NCBI GenBank assembly: GCA_019637095.1
Contig: JAHBWG010000031.1
Span: forward strand, 1-64,000
Reading direction: 5' to 3'
Length of the DNA: 64,000 nucleotides
Source of the DNA: Sandaracinaceae bacterium
GTDB taxonomy: Bacteria; Myxococcota_A; Polyangia; Polyangiales; Sandaracinaceae
Shown here: piece after piece, positions 9,122 to 17,070 of the stretch
How positions within the stretch are numbered: the stretch's first letter is position 1
How the letters are laid out: each line of letters starts with the position of its first letter
Notes under the pieces: generated by a model
Database searches by the model: none
Told to the model about the DNA's origin: nothing
What the model saw: the letters and a program-made list of their open reading frames with translations, nothing else
Translations under genes and position numbers: made by a program

Positions 9122-9667
9122 TCAGCGCGCGCGGGCGAGCAGGCCCGAGACGCACGACGTGTCGCAGTAGCCGACGTAGCGGGCGACCTCCAGGCCGCGC
9201 GCGTCGAGGACCACGAGCGTCGGCACGGCCTCGAGCTCGCCGAGCGCGCTCGTGCCGCCCGTGATGGAGTCGACGGGGTCGTAGGCCACGCGGAAGGGGA
9301 GGGACAGCGCGTGCTCGTAGGCGTCGACGAGCAAGCGCGCGCCTTGCTGCGCGGCGATCGCGACGATCTCGACCTCGGGGCTCGTCTCGACCAGCTCGCG
9401 CAGCGGGCGCAGCCCCATCTGGCTCGCGCCGTCGTAGGTGGTGAGCACGTAGAGCACGACGATCCGGCCGCGCAGATCGCCCACCTCGAGGAACGTGCCG
9501 TCGGCGTAGCGCAGCGTGAGCTCCACCGACCCCTCGACCGCGGGCTGCACCGGGCGCTCGCCGCCGGTGATCCCCGTCGTCTCGCTCGACTCGCCTTCGC
9601 TCGCGGGGGCGCCGCACGCGCACAGGACGCTCAGCGCCAGTGCCGGCACACCGCGCGCAGCGTGCAC
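9122..9667 (-). CDS. Thioredoxin-fold lipoprotein lacking the CXXC site
   Basis: The 181-residue product has a short signal with a possible lipobox (LCAC, Cys18) and a redoxin-like domain from about residue 47. Strand-helix elements match TlpA/redoxins (DLRGRIVVLYVLTT), and the cis-proline is kept (AVPT, Pro149), but the active-site CXXC is replaced by TTYDGAS at 76-82. Two other cysteines, Cys168 and Cys172 (CDTSC), lie near the C terminus. The GTG start at 9667 lies 37 bp inside the upstream TIGR02757 gene; no ATG is available. Probably a non-redox or altered-redox periplasmic protein, third gene of the plsB operon. Confidence 0.68.
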   Translation of the reverse strand: MHAARGVPALALSVLCACGAPASEGESSETTGITGGERPVQPAVEGSVELTLRYADGTFLEVGDLRGRIVVLYVLTTYDGASQMGLRPLRELVETSPEVEIVAIAAQQGARLLVDAYEHALSLPFRVAYDPVDSITGGTSALGELEAVPTLVVLDARGLEVARYVGYCDTSCVSGLLARAR

Positions 9668-10464
9668 GCGGCGCAGACGGCCGGGTCGCGCCGGCTGGGA
9701 CACTGTCCCGAGATCCCGAGGTGACACAGCACGAAGTCGTACTTGACGGGGTCCGCCGGGTCGAGCGCGGCGAGCGCCCGCGTGATGTCCTCGGCGGTCT
9801 GCCACGACGCGCTCGCGCGCTCGGTCAGCCGCAGGTTCTTGCCGATGCGGTGGACGTGCGTGTCGACGGGCACGAGGAGCCGCGCGGGCGAGACCTCCGG
9901 CCACAGCCCGAGGTCGACGCCGTCGGCGGGCCGCACCATCCAGCGCAGGTAGAGCAGGAGCCGCTTGCACGCGCTGCCGGCGCGCGGATCCGGGACGAGG
10001 TGCGACATCGCCCGATCGGGATCCGGCCCGCGCAGGGCGTCGGCGAACGCGGCGAGGCCCTCGCGCAGCTCGCCGTCCGCGCGCGCGAGGCGCGACCCGA
10101 ACGCCGCGCCGAGGCTGCCTTCGCGCGCTCGGAGCGCGCCCGCGTTGGCGAGCAGGCGCGCCACGTGCTCGCCGCGCCAGACGCGATGGACGAAGCCGTC
10201 GAGGCGCCGGATCAGCGTCGCACGACGCGTGCGCGCGAGGGCCTCGGCGGGCCGCTCTCCGAGCACGTCGAGCACCCGCGTCACGCTCCGCTTCACCGCG
10301 CGCACGTTGCCGAAGGCGAGCAGCGCCGCGACGAGCCCGGCGACCTCGCGATCCGCAGGGTCCGCGTAGCGGTGCACGAGCTCCACCGGGTCGGCCGCGC
10401 GGTGCGCGGCCCGATCGAAGCGCGCGGCGAGCGGGTCGAGGTGCGCCGCGAGCGTGTCGCTCAT
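9631..10464 (-). CDS. TIGR02757 family protein (HhH-GPD-like, Fe-S loop)
   Basis: The 277-residue protein matches TIGR02757, a family related to HhH-GPD DNA glycosylases of the endonuclease III type. The segment VPVDTHVHRIGKNLRLT and the C-terminal cysteines arranged C-X8-C-X2-C-X5-C resemble the endonuclease III iron-sulfur loop. No family member has a firmly assigned reaction that I can name. The ATG at 10464 overlaps the stop of the PlsB-like gene by 4 bp, and the downstream redoxin start lies within its last codons, so the three form an operon. Confidence 0.82.
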   Translation of the reverse strand: MSDTLAAHLDPLAARFDRAAHRAADPVELVHRYADPADREVAGLVAALLAFGNVRAVKRSVTRVLDVLGERPAEALARTRRATLIRRLDGFVHRVWRGEHVARLLANAGALRAREGSLGAAFGSRLARADGELREGLAAFADALRGPDPDRAMSHLVPDPRAGSACKRLLLYLRWMVRPADGVDLGLWPEVSPARLLVPVDTHVHRIGKNLRLTERASASWQTAEDITRALAALDPADPVKYDFVLCHLGISGQCPSRRDPAVCAACTLRAVCRHWR

Positions 10465-13124
10465 AGATACCTCTCGAGCTCGCGCGCGAGCGCGGACGGC
10501 GACTCGCCATCCGCGGCGGCCGCGCCGCGCTCGAGCGTCGTCTGGGCTGCGCGGACGAGCCCGAGGTCGTGGAGCGCGGAGATCGCGTTGTCGAGCTTGG
10601 GCGTCGAGAGCGACTCCGAGAGCTCGAGCTCGCCGGCGAGGAACCCCTTGCGCCCGCGCGCGAGCGCCTGCTTCGTCCAGTCCTTGCGCTTGATCGGCGC
10701 GTCGGCGCCGATGAGATCGAGCGAGCGGACGGCGAGGCGGTACGCCTCGAAGTAGGTGCGCAGCATCCGGGCGTACACCGGCACGAGGGAGCCCTCCACG
10801 CGGCGCAGCCCCCCGTCGAGCCGCTCGACCTCGCCGCACTCGATCATCCGGGCGAGCGCGTCGTCGAAGATCGCGTCGAAGGTCGCGTCGGCGCGGTACA
10901 TGAACTCGTACTTGAAGAGCCTCGAGAGCCGCGAGACCTGCGCGCGCAGGGCGGGCTCCGCGATGGACGCCGGCTCGACCGAGAGCGCCGTCGAGATGAG
11001 CGCGCTCGGGACGAAGAAGTGGAGCACCGCGTTCTTGTGGTACTCGAGCGCGAGGCGCCGCTCCGAGGGCACGGAGTGCACGCGCGTCCCGTCCGCCTCG
11101 GCGGTGACCACGAGCTTCGCGTCGGCGAACAACGCGAGCGCCTCCTCGATCGACTCCTCGCGCATCAGGACGCGCGCGACGTCGCCCTCGGCCTCGCGGT
11201 CGGGCGGTGGGACGATCTGCGAGTCGTCGCGCATGACGGTCCGCGCGATCCGCGCGCCCTGGCGCTGGAGCGCGGCGAGCAGCCGCCCGCAGCGCTCGAG
11301 GAGCTCGTCGTGCGCGATGCCGCGCCGGTCGTGGCTCATCAGCGCCGAGGCCACGAGCGCGGCGGGCGTCACGATGGTCGCGCGGTCGATCTCGTACGTC
11401 ACGCGGTGGGCGATGCGGTTGATCAGCGCGCGCCGCTCGGGCGGCGACAGCTCGCGGACGTCCACGCTCGCGCCGTCGCGGCGCAGGCGCGCCGCCTCGT
11501 CGAGCAGGTCGTTCAGATCGAAGATGTCGCCGAACTGGATGTAGAGCCGGCCGTATCGCGAGCGCAGGATCCGCGGCGTGCGGAGCAGGCCTCCGACGCC
11601 CTCCGGGCTCTTCTCTCCTCCGGACAGCTCGTGCGTGTACGCGCCCTCCTCGATGACGCGCTCGTACCCCAGCGAGATCGGCACGAAGCTGAGCCGGCGC
11701 GAGGGGAGGCGCAGCCCCGCGTCGACGACCATGGACAGCAAGCCGAGCTTCGGGGCGAGGAGCTTGCCCGTGCGCGAGCGCCCGCCCTCGAGGAAGAACT
11801 CGACGTGCCACCCCTCGACGAGGATCTTGCGGAGGTACGCGCTGACGATCTGGGAGTAGAGCTTCTTGCCGGAGAAGCTGCGCCGGATGAAGAACGCGCC
11901 GCCGCGTCGCAAGAACCAGCCGAGCGGGAAGAACGAGAGGTTCTCGCCCGCCGCGATGAGCGGCGGCGAGACCGCGTAGTTCGACAGCATGTAGCTCAGG
12001 ACGAGGTAGTCGACGTGGCTCTTGTGCGACGGGAGGAGGATCACCGGCCCGCGCCGCGCCGCCTCGCGCACCCGCTCGATCCCCTCCGTGTCGACGACGA
12101 ACCCGTCGTAGATCCGCGTGAAGACCCAGCGCAGGACGCGGCGGAAGAGGCCGATCGTGTTCGGGTCCATCTGCGCCGCGAGCCGACGCAGCTCGCGATC
12201 GACCTCCTTCTCGACGAGCGCGACCGGCCGCTTGCTCTCGGCGGCGGCGGCCTCGATGTGGCGGCGCACGCGCGGCGATCGGATCAGCTCCTCGCGGATG
12301 CGCGCGGCCGTCTTCTTCGCCGGGCCGAGCACGATCTGCCGCTCTCGCTCGATGCGCCGCAGGAGCGCGTAGCGGATGCGATCCGCGGCCTCGGCGTCGG
12401 TGAGGTCCTGGCGCTCGTCGAGGAACGCCCGCACGTCGAACGGCTCGCCGGAGCGGAGCTGCGCGTTGCGGAAGTTGAGCAGGAAGCGCAAGAACACGCG
12501 GATCCGGCCCGGCCACTCGCTCGGGCCGAAGAGCAGGTCGACGATCGTCGGCTCCTTGTTCGGCGGCCGCTGCGTCCACACGAAGGTCTGCGGGACGATC
12601 AGGATCGGGCGATCGAGCTTGCGCTGCTGCTCGACGAGCGTCCGCAAGAGATCGACGTCGAGCCCCTGGCCCGTCGGTCGCTCGCCCCACGACGGGTTGC
12701 GCCGCAGGAACAGGAGGGCCGACTCGTGCTCGTGGAGCACCCGCGCGAGTGCCTCCTCCTGAGGGATCTGGCGGCGCAGCCGCAGCCGGCGGCCGCCGCG
12801 ACCGAAGGGCTCGAGGATCCAGAGCCCGAGATCGTTGACGAAGCGGACGAGCGGGAGCCGGAAGCGCTTGAGCAGGTAGTCGAGGCAGAGGAAGTCGAGC
12901 ACCGAGATCGAGCGCATGACGTAGACGACGATCCCGCGGGCCGCCGACTCGCGGACGACCCCGCTCCAGCGCTCGTCGATCCCCATGTGCCGGAAGAACC
13001 GGGTGTAGAGCCACCGCAGCCACCGGTTCGGCTCGAACGCCGGCACCTCGGGCTGCTCCAGCGTGCTCAGCGCGGGCGCCTCGACGGCGGGACGGATGCT
13101 CTGTCGCTCGGGGGCTCCGTTCAT
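10461..13124 (-). CDS. plsB: PlsB-like glycerol-3-phosphate acyltransferase
   Basis: The 887-residue protein has the acyltransferase core of membrane-associated glycerol-3-phosphate acyltransferases, which start phospholipid synthesis. The HX4D motif is HKSHVD at residues 367-372 (VILLPSHKSHVDY), followed by the GGAFFIRRSF and VEFFLEGGRSRTGK blocks typical of PlsB. Length matches PlsB (about 800 residues) rather than PlsC. A large C-terminal helical domain follows. The ATG at 13124 is divergent from rplM. First gene of a three-gene minus-strand operon. The exact acyl donor and acceptor are inferred from family only. Confidence 0.86.
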   Translation of the reverse strand: MNGAPERQSIRPAVEAPALSTLEQPEVPAFEPNRWLRWLYTRFFRHMGIDERWSGVVRESAARGIVVYVMRSISVLDFLCLDYLLKRFRLPLVRFVNDLGLWILEPFGRGGRRLRLRRQIPQEEALARVLHEHESALLFLRRNPSWGERPTGQGLDVDLLRTLVEQQRKLDRPILIVPQTFVWTQRPPNKEPTIVDLLFGPSEWPGRIRVFLRFLLNFRNAQLRSGEPFDVRAFLDERQDLTDAEAADRIRYALLRRIERERQIVLGPAKKTAARIREELIRSPRVRRHIEAAAAESKRPVALVEKEVDRELRRLAAQMDPNTIGLFRRVLRWVFTRIYDGFVVDTEGIERVREAARRGPVILLPSHKSHVDYLVLSYMLSNYAVSPPLIAAGENLSFFPLGWFLRRGGAFFIRRSFSGKKLYSQIVSAYLRKILVEGWHVEFFLEGGRSRTGKLLAPKLGLLSMVVDAGLRLPSRRLSFVPISLGYERVIEEGAYTHELSGGEKSPEGVGGLLRTPRILRSRYGRLYIQFGDIFDLNDLLDEAARLRRDGASVDVRELSPPERRALINRIAHRVTYEIDRATIVTPAALVASALMSHDRRGIAHDELLERCGRLLAALQRQGARIARTVMRDDSQIVPPPDREAEGDVARVLMREESIEEALALFADAKLVVTAEADGTRVHSVPSERRLALEYHKNAVLHFFVPSALISTALSVEPASIAEPALRAQVSRLSRLFKYEFMYRADATFDAIFDDALARMIECGEVERLDGGLRRVEGSLVPVYARMLRTYFEAYRLAVRSLDLIGADAPIKRKDWTKQALARGRKGFLAGELELSESLSTPKLDNAISALHDLGLVRAAQTTLERGAAAADGESPSALARELERYL

Positions 13125-13179
13125 CGACGCGGCTCAAGCGGGCGAGGGCGCTCCGGAGACGGTAGCATGCCGGGTCCGC

Positions 13180-13208
13180 TTGACAGCCCGAACGCGGGCC
13201 GTTAGACC
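13180..13208 (+). promoter_or_regulatory. Putative promoter of rplM-rpsI
   Basis: A perfect TTGACA at 13180-13185 and TAGACC at 13203-13208 are separated by 17 bases, in the divergent gap between the PlsB-like gene and rplM. This leaves a leader of about 65 bases before the rplM ATG. No autogenous L13 binding structure was recognised. Confidence 0.6.
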
Positions 13209-13280
13209 ACGCGCCCCACGGCCCCCTGGTCGGGGCGCGCTCGGGCTGGGCCCGGGCCGGCCGTATACAAGAGATTCCCG

Positions 13281-13709
13281 ATGCAGACCCACAGCTTCTC
13301 GTCCTCCGAGGTCGACCGGAAGTGGCTCGTCGTCGACGCCGCCGACGTCCCCCTCGGCCGGCTCGCCGCGCGGATCGCCATGGTCCTCCGCGGCAAGCAC
13401 CGCCCCACCTACTCGCCGAACGCCGACACCGGCGACTTCGTCGTCGTGATCAACGCCGAGCGGGTGAAGCTCACCGGCAACAAGCTGGACCAGAAGCTCT
13501 ACCAGACCCACTCGACGATCCCCGGCGGGCTCAAGGAGGAGCCCTACCGGCTGCTGCTGAAGCGCCGCCCCGAGGTGGCGATCCAGCACGCGGTGCATGG
13601 GATGCTCCCGAAGACCAAGCTCGGCCGCAAGCTCGAGAAGAAGCTCAAGGTGTACTCGGGCCCGCAGCACCCGCACGCGGCTCAGAAGCCCGAGCCGTTG
13701 ACCGTCTGA
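13281..13709 (+). CDS. rplM: 50S ribosomal protein L13
   Basis: The 142-residue protein is a full-length L13, an early assembly protein of the large subunit. Typical blocks are [17 protein letters not shown] near residue 13, [17 protein letters not shown] near 36, and [16 protein letters not shown] near 96. The ATG at 13281 has only a weak AGAG ribosome site. It is followed by rpsI after 22 bp, the universal bacterial pair. Confidence 0.97.
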   Translation: MQTHSFSSSEVDRKWLVVDAADVPLGRLAARIAMVLRGKHRPTYSPNADTGDFVVVINAERVKLTGNKLDQKLYQTHSTIPGGLKEEPYRLLLKRRPEVAIQHAVHGMLPKTKLGRKLEKKLKVYSGPQHPHAAQKPEPLTV

Positions 13710-13731
13710 GAGGCCGAGGAGAACGACCACC

Positions 13732-14136
13732 ATGCCGAACGCGATGATCCACGGCCGCCCCTACGGGACCGGCAAGCGCAAGAACGCGATCGCCCGCGTG
13801 TTCCTCAGCCCCGGTGAGGGCAAGGTCACGATCAACGACCGCGCCTTCGACGACTACTTCCCGCGCGAGACCCTGCGCATGGTCGTCGAGCAGCCCTTCG
13901 ACGTGCTCGAGGCGAACGGGAAGTTCGACGTCTGGGCGACCGTCTGTGGCGGCGGCATCGCGTCGCAGGCCGAGGCGATCCGCCACGGGATCTCCCGTGC
14001 CTTGCTCACGGTCGACAGCGAGCACCGCGCTTCGCTGAAGAAGGCCGGCTTCCTCACGCGCGACGCGCGCAAGAAGGAGCGCAAGAAGCCGGGTCAGCCG
14101 GGCGCCCGCAAGAAGTTCCAGTACTCGAAGCGCTGA
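13732..14136 (+). CDS. rpsI: 30S ribosomal protein S9
   Basis: The 134-residue S9 binds the head of the small subunit; its C-terminal tail reaches the P-site tRNA. Visible marks are [20 protein letters not shown] at the start, [19 protein letters not shown] in the middle and the conserved basic ending KKFQYSKR. It follows rplM by 22 bp with a GAGGAGAA ribosome site and is followed after 18 bp by argC. Confidence 0.97.
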   Translation: MPNAMIHGRPYGTGKRKNAIARVFLSPGEGKVTINDRAFDDYFPRETLRMVVEQPFDVLEANGKFDVWATVCGGGIASQAEAIRHGISRALLTVDSEHRASLKKAGFLTRDARKKERKKPGQPGARKKFQYSKR

Positions 14137-14154
14137 TCGCGCCGGGAGCCCGCC

Positions 14155-15204
14155 GTGTGCGCATCGCCTGCGTCCGGAGCCCTTCGGGCGGCCGTCGTCG
14201 GGGCCACCGGGTACACCGGCGCCGAGCTCGTTCGGCTGCTCCACGGCCACCCGCGCCTCGCGCTCGAGGGCCTGTACGCGCACAGCAGCGCCGGACAGGC
14301 GATCGGCGAGGCCCTGCCGAGCCTCACCGGCCACGCCGGCGTGGTGCGGGCGTTCGAGGGCGACGTCGACGCCGACCTCGTCTTCTGCGCGCTCCCCCAC
14401 GGCGCGAGCGCGCCGATCGTCGCCGCGCTGAGGGACGCAGGCCGCGTGGTCCTGGACCTCTCCGCCGATTTCCGGCTCACCGATGCGACGGTGTATCGCG
14501 AGTGGTATGGGGATCACGGCGCGCCGGGTCACTTCGGCAGCGCGGTGTACGGCCTGCCGGAGCTCCACCGCGAGGCGATCCGGGGCGCCGATCTCATCGC
14601 GGTGCCCGGCTGCTACCCCACGGCGAGCATCCTCGCGCTCGCCCCGCTGATCGCGGCGGGCGCGATCGATCTGAGCCGGCCGCTCGTCGTCGACGCCAAG
14701 AGCGGGGTGAGCGGCGCCGGCCGCAAGGTCCGCGAGAGCACCCACTTCCCCGAGACTTCGGAGGGCCTGCGCGCCTACTCGGTCGCCGGGCGGCACCGGC
14801 ACACGCCCGAGATCGAGCAGGAGCTCACGCGGCTCGCCGGCCAAGCGGTCCGCGTCGTGTTCAGCCCACACCTCGTGCCGATGACGCGCGGGATCCTCTC
14901 GACCGTGTATCTCGAGCCGTCGCAGGATCCGGCGGGGTTCACCGAGCTCGCCCGGCGCTTCTACGACGGCTCGCCCTCGGTGCGGGTCCTCGAGGCAGGT
15001 AGCCATCCCGATACACTTTGGGTTCGGGGATCGAACGCGGCGCTCGTGAGCTACACCCACGATCGGCGGACGGGGGTGGTGGTCGCGCAGTGCGTGATCG
15101 ACAACCTCGTGAAGGGCGCGTCGGGTCAGGCGATCCAGTGCGCGAACCTCCGGTTCGGCCTGCCCGAGGCGGCCGGGATCGACCACCCCGCCGCCTGGCC
15201 ATGA
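14155..15204 (+). CDS. argC: N-acetyl-gamma-glutamyl-phosphate reductase
   Basis: ArgC reduces N-acetylglutamyl phosphate to the semialdehyde with NADPH in arginine biosynthesis. The 349-residue protein shows the nucleotide-binding GATGYTGAELVRLL motif near residue 17, and the catalytic Cys153 in VPGCYPTAS. The signature SGVSGAGRK and the HRHTPEI segment support type 1 ArgC. The GTG start at 14155 lies 18 bp after rpsI. The stop overlaps the next gene by 4 bp (ATGA). No other arg gene is in the window. Confidence 0.95.
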   Translation: MCASPASGALRAAVVGATGYTGAELVRLLHGHPRLALEGLYAHSSAGQAIGEALPSLTGHAGVVRAFEGDVDADLVFCALPHGASAPIVAALRDAGRVVLDLSADFRLTDATVYREWYGDHGAPGHFGSAVYGLPELHREAIRGADLIAVPGCYPTASILALAPLIAAGAIDLSRPLVVDAKSGVSGAGRKVRESTHFPETSEGLRAYSVAGRHRHTPEIEQELTRLAGQAVRVVFSPHLVPMTRGILSTVYLEPSQDPAGFTELARRFYDGSPSVRVLEAGSHPDTLWVRGSNAALVSYTHDRRTGVVVAQCVIDNLVKGASGQAIQCANLRFGLPEAAGIDHPAAWP

Positions 15205-16043
15205 GGGTCCTCCACGTCAGCGACGTCCACGTCGACGTGCCGTTCGCCGACATGCCGGTCACCGGTTGGGCGTCGCCGAAGCGCCTGCTCGGGGGGGCAA
15301 ACCTCGCCCTGAGGCGCAAGCGTCGGTTTCGAGACGCCGTCGAAAAGCTCCGTCTTCTCGGCGATCTATGTGATGAACAGAGAGTCGACCTCGTGATCTG
15401 CACGGGCGACTACACCGCGCTCGGGACCGAGCCGGAGCTGCGGGCGGCCCGCGCCGCCATCGAGCCGCTCACCCGCTGCCGCTTCGGCCTCGTCACGGTC
15501 CCTGGCAACCACGACGTGTACGTCCCGGACGCGGTGGGCCGGTTCGAGCGCATCTTCGGCGATCTCCTCGAGCCAGGGCCGTGGCCGAAGGTCCGTATCG
15601 TGGACGATTCGGTGGCCGTGGTCGCCGTCGACTCGACCCGCCCGAACCCTCAGCCGTGGCGTTCGAGCGGGCGGATCCCGGACGCGCAGCTCGAGGCCCT
15701 GCCGAGCGTCCTCGCGTCCCTCGGCGACCGCTTCGTGTTCGTGATCACGCACTACGCGCCGAGGTTGGCCAGCGGGCGCCCGGACCGCTTCACGCACGGC
15801 CTCGTGAACGCCGACCACCTCCTCGCGGCGTGCGCGGGCCTCCGGGGCGCGATCCTCCATGGCCACGTGCATCGGACGTATCGCGTACGAGTCGAAGGGG
15901 TGATGCCCGAGCTCTTCTGCGCGGGCAGCACCACGGAGAAGGGGCGGGAGGGGCTGTGGCTCTTCGAGGTCGACGGGGAGGGCCTGCGCGCCACCCAGGG
16001 GTCCTTCGAGGGCGGCCGGTACCGTCTGCGCTCAGGAAGTTGA
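15201..16043 (+). CDS. Calcineurin-like metallophosphoesterase
   Basis: The 280-residue soluble protein has the metallophosphoesterase metal-binding motifs in order: DVHVD near the start (SDVHVD), GDYTALG near residue 70, GNHD near 105, then THYAP and HGHVHRTY in the C-terminal half. These ligands bind two metal ions and support phosphoester hydrolysis; the substrate is not predictable. The ATG overlaps the argC stop by 4 bp, so it is translationally coupled. Related proteins include Icc/CpdA-like phosphodiesterases. Confidence 0.86.
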   Translation: MRVLHVSDVHVDVPFADMPVTGWASPKRLLGGANLALRRKRRFRDAVEKLRLLGDLCDEQRVDLVICTGDYTALGTEPELRAARAAIEPLTRCRFGLVTVPGNHDVYVPDAVGRFERIFGDLLEPGPWPKVRIVDDSVAVVAVDSTRPNPQPWRSSGRIPDAQLEALPSVLASLGDRFVFVITHYAPRLASGRPDRFTHGLVNADHLLAACAGLRGAILHGHVHRTYRVRVEGVMPELFCAGSTTEKGREGLWLFEVDGEGLRATQGSFEGGRYRLRSGS

Positions 16044-16048
16044 CCACA

Positions 16049-16066
16049 GTGTAAGAGGGTGTAAGA
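16049..16066 (+). promoter_or_regulatory. Direct repeat in putative promoter of the PilZ gene
   Basis: GTGTAAGA occurs twice, at 16049-16056 and 16059-16066, ten bases apart, in the 33-bp gap before the PilZ gene. A TTGACC at 16040-16045 and TAAGAC at 16062-16067 could form a promoter with a 16-base spacer. One helical-turn spacing of the octamers also fits a regulator site. Confidence 0.35.
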
Positions 16067-16076
16067 CAATGGCGCC

Positions 16077-16649
16077 ATGCTGCAGCTCGCCGAAGTCTTC
16101 CCCCACGCCCGTCAGACCATCCGTCGCCGCGCGCCGAGCGACCTCGAGAGCGAGGTGATCGCCGGGCGTTGGGACGCGCCGCGCGTACACCGCGTGCTCG
16201 ACCTCTCCGAGCGCGGCATGCGGGTCGCCTCCGGGACCCGGCTCGCCCGCGGCGAGCACGTCGTGCTCTCCTTCGTGCCCCCGGGGTGGTGGCTGCACGG
16301 CGAGCTCACGGTGTTCGCGAAGGTGGTCCGCGAGACCGCCCGCGGGGAGGAGGGGGCGGCGACGATGGGCTTCGAGTTCGTCGATCTGTCGCGCGGGGCG
16401 CAGGCCGAGCTGGCTCGGTGCCTGCGGGGGCTGCCGCCGCCGTTGCCGCGCGCGCCCCGGCGGGTGAGGAAGGAGCTCGTGTGGGTCGACGTGCTCGTCA
16501 CCTACACGGAGGATCTCGGCGACCGCGTCAACACCTTCGAGGTCAGCGAGCGGATCGCCGGGATCGACGCGGCGGAGCTCGAGGTCCAGCCGCTCGCCGG
16601 GCTCGTCACCGGCGGCCGCGCCCCCTACGCGTGGCGCCACACGGCCTGA
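16077..16649 (+). CDS. PilZ domain protein
   Basis: The 190-residue protein appears to carry an N-terminal PilZ domain: RRRAPSDLESEV at 16-27 corresponds to the RxxxR box and DLSERGMRV near 42-50 to the (D/N)xSxxG box, the two c-di-GMP contact motifs. A conserved GFEFVDLS segment ends the barrel near residue 105. The remaining 85 residues are not recognised. PilZ proteins translate c-di-GMP levels into motility or envelope responses. Its stop (16647-16649) abuts the stop of a convergent second PilZ gene. Confidence 0.8.
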   Translation: MLQLAEVFPHARQTIRRRAPSDLESEVIAGRWDAPRVHRVLDLSERGMRVASGTRLARGEHVVLSFVPPGWWLHGELTVFAKVVRETARGEEGAATMGFEFVDLSRGAQAELARCLRGLPPPLPRAPRRVRKELVWVDVLVTYTEDLGDRVNTFEVSERIAGIDAAELEVQPLAGLVTGGRAPYAWRHTA

Positions 16650-17036
16650 TCAGCTCGCGTCGTCGTCGTTGGACAGGTAGGCGATCGCGCGCACGAGCGA
16701 GACCACGCGCTCGCGGACGTCGAGCGCGAGGGGCTCGAAGCGGATGCCCATCCCGGGGTTCAGGTTGTCCCCGTCGGCGCGGAGCGGGTTCACCCACACG
16801 ACCTCGCCGCCGATGGAGAGGGGCTCGCCGCTCCCATCCGCGAAGCGCAGCGACAGCCGCGTGCCGATCGGCGCGGGATCCTCCGAGCGGATGAAGATGC
16901 CCATCTCGCTGATGTTCGTGATGTACGCGAAGAGGAACGTGTCCCCGTTCGAGTAGTCGACGCTCAGCTCGGTGTCGTAGCGCTCGTGCAGCCGCCGCTC
17001 GGCGCCGTCCTCCGCCTCGGCCTCGGTCATGGCCAC
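16650..17036 (-). CDS. PilZ domain protein (TIGR02266-like)
   Basis: This 128-residue single-domain PilZ protein has RRLHERYDTELSVDY near residue 14 (RxxxR box) and NISEMGIFIRSEDP near 41 (NxSxxG box), followed by a barrel ending in GMGIRFEPL. It resembles the myxobacterial PilZ family TIGR02266. A role as c-di-GMP effector is inferred. It is probably the last gene of a minus-strand run beginning at the threonine dehydratase gene and lies 34 bp after the glycosyltransferase gene. Its stop abuts the convergent PilZ gene, the two stops forming TGATCA. Confidence 0.85.
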   Translation of the reverse strand: MAMTEAEAEDGAERRLHERYDTELSVDYSNGDTFLFAYITNISEMGIFIRSEDPAPIGTRLSLRFADGSGEPLSIGGEVVWVNPLRADGDNLNPGMGIRFEPLALDVRERVVSLVRAIAYLSNDDDAS

Positions 17037-17070
17037 TCCCTACCACCCTCGCGGGCGGGGGCAAGGCCGC

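Noticed and set aside
10569-13205. Long plus-strand open frame opposite the PlsB-like gene
   Set aside because: Low-complexity Glu/Arg/Ala composition and no motif; the minus strand carries the conserved HX4D acyltransferase.
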